Below, piece after piece: positions 24,556-33,269 of a DNA stretch of 64,000 nucleotides. The notes beneath the pieces were generated by a model. It made no database searches and had not been told where the DNA came from. It saw only the letters and a program-made list of their open reading frames with translations. The stretch comes from Candidatus Omnitrophota bacterium. Lineage in GTDB: Bacteria; Hinthialibacterota; Hinthialibacteria; Hinthialibacterales; Hinthialibacteraceae. Position 1 is the first letter of the stretch. Every line of letters starts with the position of its first letter. The position numbers and the translations under genes were made by a program. The stretch covers positions 1 through 64,000 of the forward strand of contig JBFMBP010000134.1 in assembly GCA_040755155.1 (NCBI GenBank), given 5' to 3'.

Positions 24556-25002
24556 TCATCCATTGTTCTCATTATATTGTATTCCATGTTTTTTAAGAAA
24601 TTGAATAAATTCCTCTTGAAAAGTCTGCGTTCGATGATGATATTCTTGATTGGCAATATATTCCTTAGTTTTCTTAATTTGTGAAATCCCAATGCTGAAT
24701 GCCCCATAACCGTCCTGCCATGTAAAATAACTTTTTTCCGGATAAGTCTTGTGAATCCAATAAGTTGATCCTCCTTTAATCAGTTGCGCCGCTTTGGATA
24801 ACGATATATCGGAAGACAGGGATAGGAGAATATGAATGTGATTATCGATTCCGCCTACCGCAATAATCTTGAATTTATACTTATTCGCGATGCCTCCAAT
24901 AAATTGATATAGATTATCGCGAATATTCGGCGTAATCCAAGGTTCCCGGTTTTTGGTGCTGAAAACGCAATGGATATGTTGGCTTACGAAACTATGGGAC
25001 AT
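24556..25002 (-). CDS. IS200-like/REP-associated tyrosine transposase
   Basis: A 148-residue Y1 transposase of the IS200-type family. It has the HUH signature GGIDNHIHILLSLS (residues about 50-63: His-Ile-His), the start motif FVSQHIHCVFSTKNREP, and the C-terminal tyrosine region KEYIANQEYHHRTQTFQEEF with the nucleophile Tyr in EYIANQ. The size fits complete Y1 transposases. It is flanked by palindromic repeats (D1 and D2), as IS200/IS605 and RAYT enzymes are. It nicks and transfers single-stranded DNA. No TnpB is adjacent. Confidence 0.9.
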   Translation of the reverse strand: MSHSFVSQHIHCVFSTKNREPWITPNIRDNLYQFIGGIANKYKFKIIAVGGIDNHIHILLSLSSDISLSKAAQLIKGGSTYWIHKTYPEKSYFTWQDGYGAFSIGISQIKKTKEYIANQEYHHRTQTFQEEFIQFLKKHGIQYNENNG

Positions 25003-25078
25003 AATCGAATATTGTCATTTCTCTATCGCTAAATTTCACCGCTATAAATACAGCCATATTCGTTCGATCCAGACTCAA

Positions 25079-25160
25079 CCCGCCGTTAAAAACGGCGGGC
25101 TACTATCGTTTGCCCCTTTAAAGGGGCATTTGATAATAGCCCAGCCTTTCAAGGCTGGGA
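25079..25160. repeat. REP-like repeat D2, upstream end of the transposase unit
   Basis: CCGCCGTTAAAAACGGCGGG, GCCCCTTTAAAGGGGC and CCCAGCCTTTCAAGGCTGGG, three hairpins in a row, match repeat D1. It lies between the transposase and hpt genes. The hairpins end 13 bases from the hpt stop codon and could act as a transcription stop for the minus-strand operon. Confidence 0.7.
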
Positions 25161-25173
25161 TGGAAAAACATCC

Positions 25174-25707
25174 TCACTTGCCCATATCGGGAACGGCGAT
25201 GCAGGGAAGTTGGCGGTATTTTTCCTTATAATCCAAACCGTATCCTACGACAAAGACATTAGGGATGTCGAAGCCGCGGAAATCGGCTTTGGGAACGCCT
25301 TCTTTTTCCGCGCCTTCCTTAACGAGAAGCACGCAGGTTTTCAGCGAACGCGGATGCTTCGCCAGGCAGCGGTCCCAGGCGTAGGCGAGGCTGGCGCCGG
25401 TGTCGAGGATGTCTTCAACCAACAGCGCGTGGCGTCCTGCGATTTCCGGAAAAGGCAGCAGATATTCCTGAACGCCGCCTTGAGGCGACGTCTTGCCCCG
25501 GTAACTGGACAAGTAAAGAAAACCGATCTCCACGTCCAGGTGAAGTTCTTTCATCAAATCGGAGAGAAAGACGATGGAGCCTTTCAATACGGAGATCAGG
25601 ACAAGTTCTTCGCCTGCATATGCGCGGTCGATCTCCTCCGCCAGAGCGGCGACGCGTTGTTGCAATTCGGCGCGGGAAATAAGTATTTCCTTGATGGGCG
25701 GCGTCAT
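25174..25707 (-). CDS. hpt: Hypoxanthine phosphoribosyltransferase
   Basis: A 177-residue type I phosphoribosyltransferase that makes IMP or GMP from hypoxanthine or guanine and PRPP (purine salvage). The PRPP loop is HALLVEDILDTGASLAYA (about residues 91-108), with the VLKGSIVFLSDLM block for purine/PP contact and FLYLSSYRGKT for the flexible loop. DYKEKYRQLPCIAV is the typical C-terminus. The size is usual for bacterial HGPRT. Its start codon overlaps the stop of the TPR gene (ATGA), so it is translated from the same message. Confidence 0.95.
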   Translation of the reverse strand: MTPPIKEILISRAELQQRVAALAEEIDRAYAGEELVLISVLKGSIVFLSDLMKELHLDVEIGFLYLSSYRGKTSPQGGVQEYLLPFPEIAGRHALLVEDILDTGASLAYAWDRCLAKHPRSLKTCVLLVKEGAEKEGVPKADFRGFDIPNVFVVGYGLDYKEKYRQLPCIAVPDMGK

Positions 25708-26855
25708 GGCGTTGCCGACGAAGGAAGAGGCGCAGCGGCGGGAGAATTTATGGGGATGGGAGCGGCGCTGGGGACTTCCGCTTTCGCCGTGGAGATTTGT
25801 TGAATCAACTGGCGAACCTTGATCTGCTTGTTGTCGATCAACAGCGATTGCTTTAAGTATTTCTGCGCTAAAAGAACCTGGCCCCGGCGGGCGTAAAGCG
25901 TGGCGAGGAGGTTATAGAGCGCAGGATTGCGAATGGCGATATTTTGAGTGGATAGTTCTTCTTCCGCTTCCATCGCCTGGTTGAGGGCTTCATTTTCGCG
26001 ATGGGCGGCGAAGAGCATTTCCGCATATTCCACCTTATTCCAAGGCGCAGCGTTGGGGCAGGCGTTGGCGCGGGTGAAGGAACTTTCCGATTCGCCGAAC
26101 CGGAGCAGGATCATTTCCGCTCTCCCCGCCAAAGACCAGGCGTTGGCGTCCTGAGATCGCTGCCGAGTCAATTCATCGGCCAATTCCTTGGCTTTTAAGG
26201 CGTCGCCGAGAGCAAGATAGCTTTCGGCGATTTGCTGAAGGGTTTGGGGCGATTGAGGCTTTTCGTTTTCCAACTCCTGCAAAAGGATTTTCGCCTCGTC
26301 GATTTTCCCTTGCTTCAACAGGCTCAACGCCAGCGCTGCTTTGGCGGAACCGGTTTTTTCGCCTAACGATATCGCGGTCCGGAAGCATCCTTCCGCCTGG
26401 TTCCAGTCGCCAAAGCGGGAGCGGATGACGCCGTAAACCCATTGAGCGCGAGCCTGGCGAAGCCCCGTTTCGCCGAGGCGATTGAAGTAGGATAAACTTT
26501 CTTCCACGTCTCCCCTGTCCAGAGAAATTTCCGCCAGCAATAGCAGGATGGAATCGTCCGAAGGCGCTCCCGTCAACGCTTTCAGCGCCGTGTTCTTGGC
26601 GCTATTGGCGTCTCCTTCCATACGTTCGATGGAAGCGAGATTATAGAGCAGATTGACGTCTTTGGGATATTCCGCCAAGGTTTTTCTTAAGATGGATTTG
26701 ACTTCGTCGATCGTTTTGTCGGCGAGCAATTTTTCCACGTCGAGAGTTCGCGCTTCTTGCGTGGGCGCGGAACAGGAAAACGATAAGAAAAATAAAAAAA
26801 AGAGGGAAAGGCTATAGGATTTATTCCCGCCGAGAAATACTGAAATGGAATTCAT
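25704..26855 (-). CDS. Exported TPR-repeat protein
   Basis: A 383-residue protein with N-terminal hydrophobic stretch (residues 14-27) ending in SFSCSAP, perhaps a lipoprotein signal though the lipobox is not standard. The rest is an array of about nine TPR units: YPKDVNLLYNLASIERMEGD, PSDDSILLLLAEISLDRGD, VYGVIRSRFGDWNQAEGCFR and others. It ends with a Pro/Ala-rich tail. TPR arrays mediate protein-protein contacts; partner unknown. The start ATG at 26855 replaces a longer open frame that lacks a leader. It overlaps hpt by four bases. Confidence 0.8.
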   Translation of the reverse strand: MNSISVFLGGNKSYSLSLFFLFFLSFSCSAPTQEARTLDVEKLLADKTIDEVKSILRKTLAEYPKDVNLLYNLASIERMEGDANSAKNTALKALTGAPSDDSILLLLAEISLDRGDVEESLSYFNRLGETGLRQARAQWVYGVIRSRFGDWNQAEGCFRTAISLGEKTGSAKAALALSLLKQGKIDEAKILLQELENEKPQSPQTLQQIAESYLALGDALKAKELADELTRQRSQDANAWSLAGRAEMILLRFGESESSFTRANACPNAAPWNKVEYAEMLFAAHRENEALNQAMEAEEELSTQNIAIRNPALYNLLATLYARRGQVLLAQKYLKQSLLIDNKQIKVRQLIQQISTAKAEVPSAAPIPINSPAAAPLPSSATP

Positions 26856-27095
26856 ATTGGATTCGGTTCTTTCGTCTCGTTTGAATAATCGCCAGCGAGC
26901 GGCTAAACTCTTAATGATATAGCAGCGAATTGGATTATAGAATGATAACAAAAACCGCTCCCGGCATTATTAAATCAACGTTTTGTCCTATACGGAAGTT
27001 TTATGTCGATTCTAATCGCAAGTTTATGGCGGGAATAGCCGGAAAGGCGCCGAAGCGCCGCCGTCGAAGCGCAATTTGTTATCGATAAATTAAAA

Positions 27096-27860
27096 ATGGA
27101 ACTTATACGATCGATTCTTCTCGATACAATCCCTCGTTTAAAGCATGGTTTTTTCTATCCAGGTCTGAACGGCGGAGCCCAGGATAATTTCAGTTTCAGA
27201 AACGGATCGAAAGAATACGTATTGAACGCCCGCGAACGCGCATGCGGTCTCTTGGGCATTCGGCATGAGCATTTGACGCACGTCTACCAGGAGCATGGTT
27301 CGACGATTTGGAACATCGGTCCTGCCCAACTCGGAGCGGGGGCCATGAATGGAGAAGGCCAGGCGGGACGGGGGGACGCCATGATCGCCCAAACGCCCGA
27401 AATTCCTTTGGCTATCCTGACGGCGGATTGTCTGCCCATTTTCTTCGCGCATGGTTCCGGCCAGGTCGTTGGATTAACGCACGCCGGGTGGCGCGGAACC
27501 GTGGAGGCGATCGCCCGGAAAACGGTCGAACGGTTGGCGCGAGATTATGGTGTTGCGCCGGGGGAGCTTTTTGTCTGGATCGGACCGGGAATTTGCGGCG
27601 AATGCTTCGAGGTGGGCGAAGACGTATGGCGGATTTTTGAAGAAGCGTGGGGAAGCGTGAACGCCGGATTTCATCTCCAGCGGCGAGCCATCGATTTGAA
27701 AGAGATCAACCGCCGTCAACTTGTTATGGCGGGCGTAAAAGAAGAAAATATCGAGACGGCGCTGCAATGCACAATGTGCGATCACCGGTTTTTCTCGTAC
27801 CGCCGGGATGGGCCCGGCATAGGACATAATCTGGCGGTGATTCAAAGAGGCCGTTTATGA
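27096..27860 (+). CDS. pgeF: Multicopper-type laccase-domain protein PgeF (YfiH family)
   Basis: A 254-residue protein of the YfiH/LACC1 family, called peptidoglycan editing factor PgeF in bacteria; homologues are purine nucleoside-cleaving or adenosine-acting enzymes. Key motifs are TADCLPIFF (near 109), HAGWRGTVEAI (near 128) and GPGICGECFEVGEDVW (near 167), which supply the metal-binding His and Cys residues. Full family length. It overlaps the next small gene by four bases, so they are coexpressed. No Shine-Dalgarno motif is visible at the ATG. Confidence 0.92.
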   Translation: MELIRSILLDTIPRLKHGFFYPGLNGGAQDNFSFRNGSKEYVLNARERACGLLGIRHEHLTHVYQEHGSTIWNIGPAQLGAGAMNGEGQAGRGDAMIAQTPEIPLAILTADCLPIFFAHGSGQVVGLTHAGWRGTVEAIARKTVERLARDYGVAPGELFVWIGPGICGECFEVGEDVWRIFEEAWGSVNAGFHLQRRAIDLKEINRRQLVMAGVKEENIETALQCTMCDHRFFSYRRDGPGIGHNLAVIQRGRL

Positions 27861-28168
27861 ATTCCAAAACGCCTAAACAGGAAGTAATACTCAACGGAAT
27901 CCTCCAAGAGGAGGTGGCGAAGTATTTTCATATCTGCTTCTATCTCGACGACGAAGGGCCGGATTTGGAAAATGCCGACCATTACATTTTCATTCCCAAG
28001 CCGGTGTGCCGCATTCTGGACGATTACTCGGTCGCGATTCTCGATTGGTATGTAAAAAAGAAAAAATTGATGAAATTCATTCGGGGCCGCCATTCTTATC
28101 TCTCCAAGAAAATGCGCGGCGAGTCCGCCATCAAATGGCGCAAGCCCATTGGCGTGATCCGGCGCTGA
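27857..28168 (+). CDS. Small basic protein of unknown function coupled to pgeF
   Basis: A 103-residue protein; ATGA overlaps the pgeF stop. The first half (NGILQEEVAKYFHICFYLDD, VCRILDDYSVAILDWY) looks alpha/beta, the second is very basic (KKKKLMKFIRGRHSYLSKKMRGE). I do not recognise a family. Translational coupling suggests a function with PgeF or in the same pathway. Confidence 0.6.
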   Translation: MNSKTPKQEVILNGILQEEVAKYFHICFYLDDEGPDLENADHYIFIPKPVCRILDDYSVAILDWYVKKKKLMKFIRGRHSYLSKKMRGESAIKWRKPIGVIRR

Positions 28169-28180
28169 CGCCGCGTCCGC

Positions 28181-29521
28181 TTATTTCGTTTTATCCACTT
28201 CCGCCAAATAAATCATCGTCGGTTGCCGGGGATTGTCCGGCTTGCGGTCGCGGTTGGGAATATCCGTTTCCTGCTGCATATAATGCGTCTGGCCTGGCGG
28301 CAGCGGTCCATCGTTGACGGCGCGGATATTGGGAACGATGGGCGACGAATCGGCTATCGGTTGGATTGGGCATTCGCCGGGCTTCAGAGATAATAACTTC
28401 TCGCGAGTGAGAATCATGCAGCCTTCATTGGGTTCCGCAGTAGAGTTCGCATAGCGAATGTTCATCGTTCCATCCGGGGACAGAGAGATGCGGGGAATGG
28501 GGGGATATTGGGGGATTGTGCCTCTGCCTTCAAACCAAAATTGTTTTTTCCAATCCGTCAATTGGACGGCTTTCCAGACTCCGCCTTGCGGCGTGGCGGC
28601 GTACATTTGATTGAATCCATTTTCATCGAAGCGGGTATAGCCGATATAAGGAATTCCATTTTCATCAATGGCCAATGAACCCCCATTCATCAAGCCTTGT
28701 TTTTGCGCAATAAGATCGACAACTTCCGCGTTTTCCGGCTGAATAGGCAGCGCCAATTTCTCGCCGTTCCACTTTCGCCAGGTATATCCGCCGTCTAGGC
28801 TTTGGGCGTAATTGACGTTGAAGTTTGTCGTTACATCCGGCGTTTCCCGCCAGCACCAGGCGATGTGCAGCGTTCCCGAAGCGTCTTCGACGATGCCCCC
28901 GAAGGGATAAGCGTTGCAGTCCGGCTTAGTCAGCAGGCCGCTGATAAAGCCTTCGCCGGTTCCCGTCCATTGATGATCCTTTTCGGAATAATGAATCAAA
29001 AGGCGCATTCCCGCGCCGCTGCCGCCGTGACGGTACATGAGATGGATGGAGCCGTCATGGCGTTTCAACAGTGTGGGATAGGTTACGCGATCTTCGTATT
29101 TTCCCGTCCAAGTATGAATGGCCTGGAAGGTTTGGATGTCGCCGGGTATTTTCGTGCGGTAATACTTAAGAGAAGCGGCGTGCATATTGCCCGTGAGGTG
29201 GATTTGACCCTCCCGGTCGAGAAACATCAGGATCGTATTGTGGGTATCCCATCCCACGCGCTCGGGCAGTTTGGCGAATTCCCACTGGTTTTCGCCCAGT
29301 TTCCGCTTCGCTATGGTCATTTGATGATCGCCGTCGTAAAAGGCGAGGTATTGATACACCCCGTCGGAGATAAGGCAATGGCCGCCGTTGACCGGATGCG
29401 AGGCCAATCCTTCGGCGACGGGAATGCGGCGAATCTCTTCGCTCCAACCCGCCGCTCGCCCATGCAAGAGCAGTCCAAAAGCGGCGATGAAATATAATAA
29501 TCGATAGATGCGATAATTCAT
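28181..29521 (-). CDS. Secreted BNR-repeat (BNR_4) protein
   Basis: A 446-residue protein with a Sec signal peptide (residues 1-24). The remaining domain is a beta-propeller of the BNR_4 kind: HCLISDGVYQYLAFYDGDHQ, RVTYPTLLKRHDGSIHLMYR, HIAWCWRETPDV and YAQSLDGGYTWRKWNG are repeated blades with Asp-box like S-x-D-x-G-x-T-W elements. Related propellers include ulvan and other polysaccharide lyases and sialidase-like proteins; the substrate is not identifiable. The C-terminus has a MILTREKLL section typical of the family. It converges with the small gene upstream of it. Confidence 0.8.
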   Translation of the reverse strand: MNYRIYRLLYFIAAFGLLLHGRAAGWSEEIRRIPVAEGLASHPVNGGHCLISDGVYQYLAFYDGDHQMTIAKRKLGENQWEFAKLPERVGWDTHNTILMFLDREGQIHLTGNMHAASLKYYRTKIPGDIQTFQAIHTWTGKYEDRVTYPTLLKRHDGSIHLMYRHGGSGAGMRLLIHYSEKDHQWTGTGEGFISGLLTKPDCNAYPFGGIVEDASGTLHIAWCWRETPDVTTNFNVNYAQSLDGGYTWRKWNGEKLALPIQPENAEVVDLIAQKQGLMNGGSLAIDENGIPYIGYTRFDENGFNQMYAATPQGGVWKAVQLTDWKKQFWFEGRGTIPQYPPIPRISLSPDGTMNIRYANSTAEPNEGCMILTREKLLSLKPGECPIQPIADSSPIVPNIRAVNDGPLPPGQTHYMQQETDIPNRDRKPDNPRQPTMIYLAEVDKTK

Positions 29522-29742
29522 GTTTATCTTCTCCTGGATCGTAATTCATAAAGAATGCCGTAAATTCGGCGATAAGGGAACCCCTCTTTTTTCATTGAAT
29601 AACACTGCGAATACTCTTTCGAAATATTCGCTTTGACTCGTCCGGCGATTCCCCCTACAATTACGAACGCCAATTAATTTTCACGAAAGCTAAACTCATC
29701 TCGTAAAACAAAATCCTAAACTTAAGACGGAGGTTCTTCGAC

Positions 29743-30228
29743 TTGAACAATCAGCGGCTCGCCTTCGATGAACCGCAAGGGATTGTCCAACATTATATCT
29801 TTCATCTTCTGCCCCTCTTGCCTCTCGCCGCCATATTGGCTTTTGGATTCGGTGTTGGCGCATTTCCCATATTGGCCATGTTGGCGGCGGCTATATTCAT
29901 CGACGCCGATCATCTGTTGGATTATGTCTTGGAAGTTCCATTCAAGGAGTGGAAATGGAGAGCAGCCTTGCGCGGGGATCATTTCCCCTCGGCGAGTCAT
30001 GCTTATGTCCTTTTTCACGGTTATGACGAAGCCGTTGTATTCGGTTGGATGAGCGGCGAGATTTGGGGCGCCGCGATCGGCTGGAGTATAGCCATCGGAT
30101 TAATCTTCCATATCGCCAAGGATCAGCTGGACTATTCCGGCCATCCCTTGCGATATGTTTTATTATTCCGGGCGCTGCGGGGCTTTCCCAACGATATTTT
30201 CGTCCATAGCCAGAACTGCAGGGATTAG
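29743..30228 (+). CDS. Integral membrane protein, possible metal-dependent hydrolase of YdjM type
   Basis: A 161-residue protein with three or four hydrophobic segments. The TTG at 29743 has GGAGG upstream. AAAIFIDADHLLDYVLEV, an acidic/His motif next to a membrane helix, and DHFPSASHAYVLFHGYD, HIAKDQLDYSGHP resemble the metal-ligand pattern of YdjM-type membrane hydrolases, but the match is partial. Function unknown. Confidence 0.65.
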   Translation: MNNQRLAFDEPQGIVQHYIFHLLPLLPLAAILAFGFGVGAFPILAMLAAAIFIDADHLLDYVLEVPFKEWKWRAALRGDHFPSASHAYVLFHGYDEAVVFGWMSGEIWGAAIGWSIAIGLIFHIAKDQLDYSGHPLRYVLLFRALRGFPNDIFVHSQNCRD

Positions 30229-30373
30229 GCGGTTTTTTCCGGTTAGCGCCGTCATGGCTAAACAAAAACGGAACAGGATTATGTTTTTTGCCTAATAATA
30301 AAAACCTACGATTCGCCTATGGAGCCTTTACCATTGACGTTTTGCCAAATTAAAAAATTCAAGGAGAAATATC

Positions 30374-31258
30374 ATGCCTAATATGTTTCACGCCCCAATC
30401 CACCGCCGCGATTTTCTGCGCGTTTCGATGACGGCTCTCGGAACGGCCGCTTTTGGCGTTCGTTCCGCCTCGGGAGCGGAAAGCGTCCGCTGGGCTTTCG
30501 TTTCGGATACTCATGTTCCGCAAGACCCCGCCAATGAATATCGCGGATTCCGCCCTTACGATCAATTCAAAACCGCCGTCTCCCAGTTGATCGCCGCCAA
30601 GCCGGACGGCGCCGTCATCACTGGCGACTTGGCGCGGCTGGAGGGATTTCCTGGAGATTACGCCAATCTGAAAGAATTGCTGCAACCGGCGGCGGAGCAG
30701 ATGCCGATCTGCCTGGCGCTGGGAAACCACGATGACCGCGAAAATTTCAATAAAGCGTTCGATCGTTTCCACGGGGAGAAGCAATCCGTAAAAGGAAAAC
30801 ACGTTCTCGTCGTCGATGCGCCGCCGGTTCGTTTCTTGATTATGGATTCTAATCAATATACCAACCGCGTCGCCGGCCATTTGGGCCAGGCGCAACGGGA
30901 GTGGCTGAAAGATTATTTGCAGGCCAGCGACGAAACGCCGACGCTTTTGTTCTTCCATCACACTCTGGGAGAAGGGGATGGGGAATTGCTGGACGTTATT
31001 CAACTTTTCCGCATCGTGCAGCTTTTCAAAAAAGTAAAAGCGATTTTCTTCGGCCATTCGCACGTCTACCGATATGACGTAATGGATGGGATTCATCTCG
31101 TCAATCTTCCGGCAACGGGTTATAATTTTGCCGACGCGGAGCCTGTGGGGTGGGTGGAAGCCGTCGTGAAGGCGGACGGCGGCGATTTTACCCTGCGCGC
31201 TTTCGGTGGAAATAGAGAATCGGACGGGAAGACTACGTCGTTGGCGTGGCGAGTCTGA
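30374..31258 (+). CDS. Tat-exported calcineurin-like metallophosphoesterase
   Basis: A 294-residue phosphoesterase with a Tat leader (RRDFLRV near residue 11, hydrophobic region to about 34). The metal-binding motifs are in order: FVSDTHVPQ (D-x-H), GAVITGDLARLE (G-D), LALGNHDDRE (G-N-H-D), FFHHTLGEG (H) and FFGHSHVYRY (G-H-x-H). It would hydrolyse phosphomono- or diesters outside the cytoplasm. The substrate is unknown. The next gene, hemB, starts 35 bases later on the same strand and could be read from the same promoter. Confidence 0.88.
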   Translation: MPNMFHAPIHRRDFLRVSMTALGTAAFGVRSASGAESVRWAFVSDTHVPQDPANEYRGFRPYDQFKTAVSQLIAAKPDGAVITGDLARLEGFPGDYANLKELLQPAAEQMPICLALGNHDDRENFNKAFDRFHGEKQSVKGKHVLVVDAPPVRFLIMDSNQYTNRVAGHLGQAQREWLKDYLQASDETPTLLFFHHTLGEGDGELLDVIQLFRIVQLFKKVKAIFFGHSHVYRYDVMDGIHLVNLPATGYNFADAEPVGWVEAVVKADGGDFTLRAFGGNRESDGKTTSLAWRV

Positions 31259-31293
31259 GCAGCGAAATCGAGGAAGCGTAAGGAGCAAGTTCG

Positions 31294-32271
31294 ATGAATT
31301 ATGCCATGACGAAACGGCCCCGGCGGCTGCGTATGAATGCGCGTCTGCGCGACATGGTGCGGGAAAACCACGTACGCGCTGACGACCTGATCTATCCCAT
31401 GTTCGTCACCTATCAGCTGGGAGCGAAGATTCCTATCTCCTCCATGCCGGATAACTACCAATGGGGCATAGACCGATTGACCCAAGAATGCATGCGCATC
31501 GAACAGTTGGGCGTTCCCGCCGTTATCCTTTTCGGCATTCCGGAAGAGAAGGACGAGATGGGGACGCAGGCGCATAGCGCCAGCGGGGTGATTCCGCGCG
31601 CGGTGGAAGCAATCAAGAAAGCCTGTTCTTCCCTGATCGTCATGACGGACGTTTGTCTCTGCGAATACACATCCCATGGCCATTGCGGCGTACTGGACGG
31701 CGAGACGATTCTCAACGACGAAACCGTGGAAATCCTATGCAAAGAAGCCCTGGCCCATGCGCGGGCGGGCGCCGACGTTATTGCGCCGTCGGATATGATG
31801 GACGGGCGCGTGGGCGCTATCCGCTCCGCGCTGGACGGGGCGGGATTCGCCTATACGCCGATTCTATCCTATGCCGTTAAATATGCGTCGGGATTCTACG
31901 GCCCCTTTCGCGACGCGGTGGAATCAGCGCCGAAATTCGGCGATCGCCGTTCGCACCAGATGGACCCGCCCAACCGCCGCGAAGCGTTCCGCCAAGCGGA
32001 ATTGGACGTTCAGGCGGGAGCGGACATCATCATGGTCAAACCGGGATTGCCCTATCTCGACATTGTCCGCGATATGCGCGATCGTTTCGATTTGCCCATC
32101 GCCGTATATAATGTCAGCGGCGAGTTCGCTATGGTCAAAGCCGCCGCGCAAAAAGGCTGGATCGATGAGCGGCGCGTCGTGATGGAAGCCATGATGGCCT
32201 TCAAGCGCGCCGGCGCCGACATGATTCTGACCTATCACGCTCCCAATGTAGCGCAATGGCTGAAAGAGTAA
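31294..32271 (+). CDS. hemB: Delta-aminolevulinic acid dehydratase (porphobilinogen synthase)
   Basis: A 325-residue enzyme joining two 5-aminolevulinate molecules into porphobilinogen for heme and siroheme. Zinc ligands are in MTDVCLCEYTSHGHCGVLDG (Cys-x-Cys and the third Cys), the Schiff-base lysines in ILSYAVKYASGFYGPFRD and DIIMVKPGLPYLD. Length matches bacterial HemB. AAGGAG lies eight bases before the ATG. The product is needed for the c-type cytochromes and the siroheme reductase encoded elsewhere in the window. Confidence 0.97.
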   Translation: MNYAMTKRPRRLRMNARLRDMVRENHVRADDLIYPMFVTYQLGAKIPISSMPDNYQWGIDRLTQECMRIEQLGVPAVILFGIPEEKDEMGTQAHSASGVIPRAVEAIKKACSSLIVMTDVCLCEYTSHGHCGVLDGETILNDETVEILCKEALAHARAGADVIAPSDMMDGRVGAIRSALDGAGFAYTPILSYAVKYASGFYGPFRDAVESAPKFGDRRSHQMDPPNRREAFRQAELDVQAGADIIMVKPGLPYLDIVRDMRDRFDLPIAVYNVSGEFAMVKAAAQKGWIDERRVVMEAMMAFKRAGADMILTYHAPNVAQWLKE

Positions 32272-32352
32272 TAATGGTGGGCCGCGCTTCGCTTTGAGCC
32301 TATCCTACACAGCTTTGAATATCTATTTTTTTTTGATAAGGAGACGCAAAAG

Positions 32353-33255
32353 ATGTCCATCAGCCGAAGAAATTTTATTGCAAGTGGAGCCGCCGCAGGC
32401 GCGGCGATGATGACGGGAGCGTCCAAAGCTTCCGCCATCGAAGTTAAAGGCGTCGATAAGAACGGAAAAGGCGTTTTGAATTTATCTTCGCAAGACGGCG
32501 TCATTCCGGGGAAAACGCTGGAAGAAAAACTCGATAAGATGGAAAAATGGGGCTTCGTTGGCGTCGAGTTTTGGGGCGGCAAACTTTGGGAAAGAGTGGA
32601 GCAAATCGAATCGGCGTTGAAAGGCCGCTCCATCCGCGTCAGCGCCATCTGCGCTGGATTCGACGGCGCGCCCGCCGCTCACGAACCCAGCGAACGCAGG
32701 CGGGCGGTGGAGAGCATCAAGAAGATTCTTCCCGCCGCCGGCGAATTGGGCTCCACGGGATTAATCATCGTACCCGCGTTCAACAGCCAGACGTCTCTCG
32801 GCGTTGTTGGGGCGCGCTACGTCTTTATGGATATCGCGAGCGAACTGGGCGACGCCGCCAAAGCGGCGGGAACGCGTATTCTCCTTGAACCGTTGAATCG
32901 CGGCGAGAGCTGGTATCTGCGGCAACTTTCGGACGCCGCCGCCATCTGCAAGGAAGCCAATAATCCCGGCCTTTGCATGATGGGCGACTTTTATCATATG
33001 GGCGTCGAGGAGCCGTGCGATTACGCCGCTTTTATTTCTTGCAGGAACTATGTGCATCACGTCCACTTGGCCAGCCGTCCTCACCGCAAGCAGCCCGGCT
33101 ACGATCAAGGCGACGACTTCCGTCCCGGCTTTCGAGCGTTGAAAGAGATCGGCTATCAGGATTTTTGCAGCCTGGAATGCGGCATCGAAGGCAAGCCCGA
33201 CGAAGAGATTCCCAAAGCCGTCGCATTTCTGCGCCAGCAGTGGGAAGAATCCTGA
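32353..33255 (+). CDS. Tat-leader TIM-barrel isomerase (hydroxypyruvate isomerase/xylose isomerase-like)
   Basis: A 300-residue protein. SRRNFIASGAAAGAAMMTG at the N-terminus is a Tat signal. The remainder is an AP-endonuclease-2/xylose-isomerase-like TIM barrel: GFVGVEFWGGKLWERVEQIE, VSAICAGFD, TGLIIVPAF, RILLEPLNRGESW (catalytic Glu), GLCMMGDFYHMGVEEPCDY, HHVHLASRPH and FCSLECGIEG (second Glu). The layout agrees with hydroxypyruvate isomerase or sugar-epimerase family members. Substrate unknown. A strong AAGGAG precedes the ATG. Confidence 0.85.
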   Translation: MSISRRNFIASGAAAGAAMMTGASKASAIEVKGVDKNGKGVLNLSSQDGVIPGKTLEEKLDKMEKWGFVGVEFWGGKLWERVEQIESALKGRSIRVSAICAGFDGAPAAHEPSERRRAVESIKKILPAAGELGSTGLIIVPAFNSQTSLGVVGARYVFMDIASELGDAAKAAGTRILLEPLNRGESWYLRQLSDAAAICKEANNPGLCMMGDFYHMGVEEPCDYAAFISCRNYVHHVHLASRPHRKQPGYDQGDDFRPGFRALKEIGYQDFCSLECGIEGKPDEEIPKAVAFLRQQWEES

Positions 33256-33269
33256 GAAATTAGAATTTC

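Noticed and set aside
30359-31288. Minus-strand open frame of 309 residues antisense to the metallophosphoesterase
   Set aside because: The plus-strand gene has all phosphoesterase motifs; the antisense protein has no recognisable pattern.
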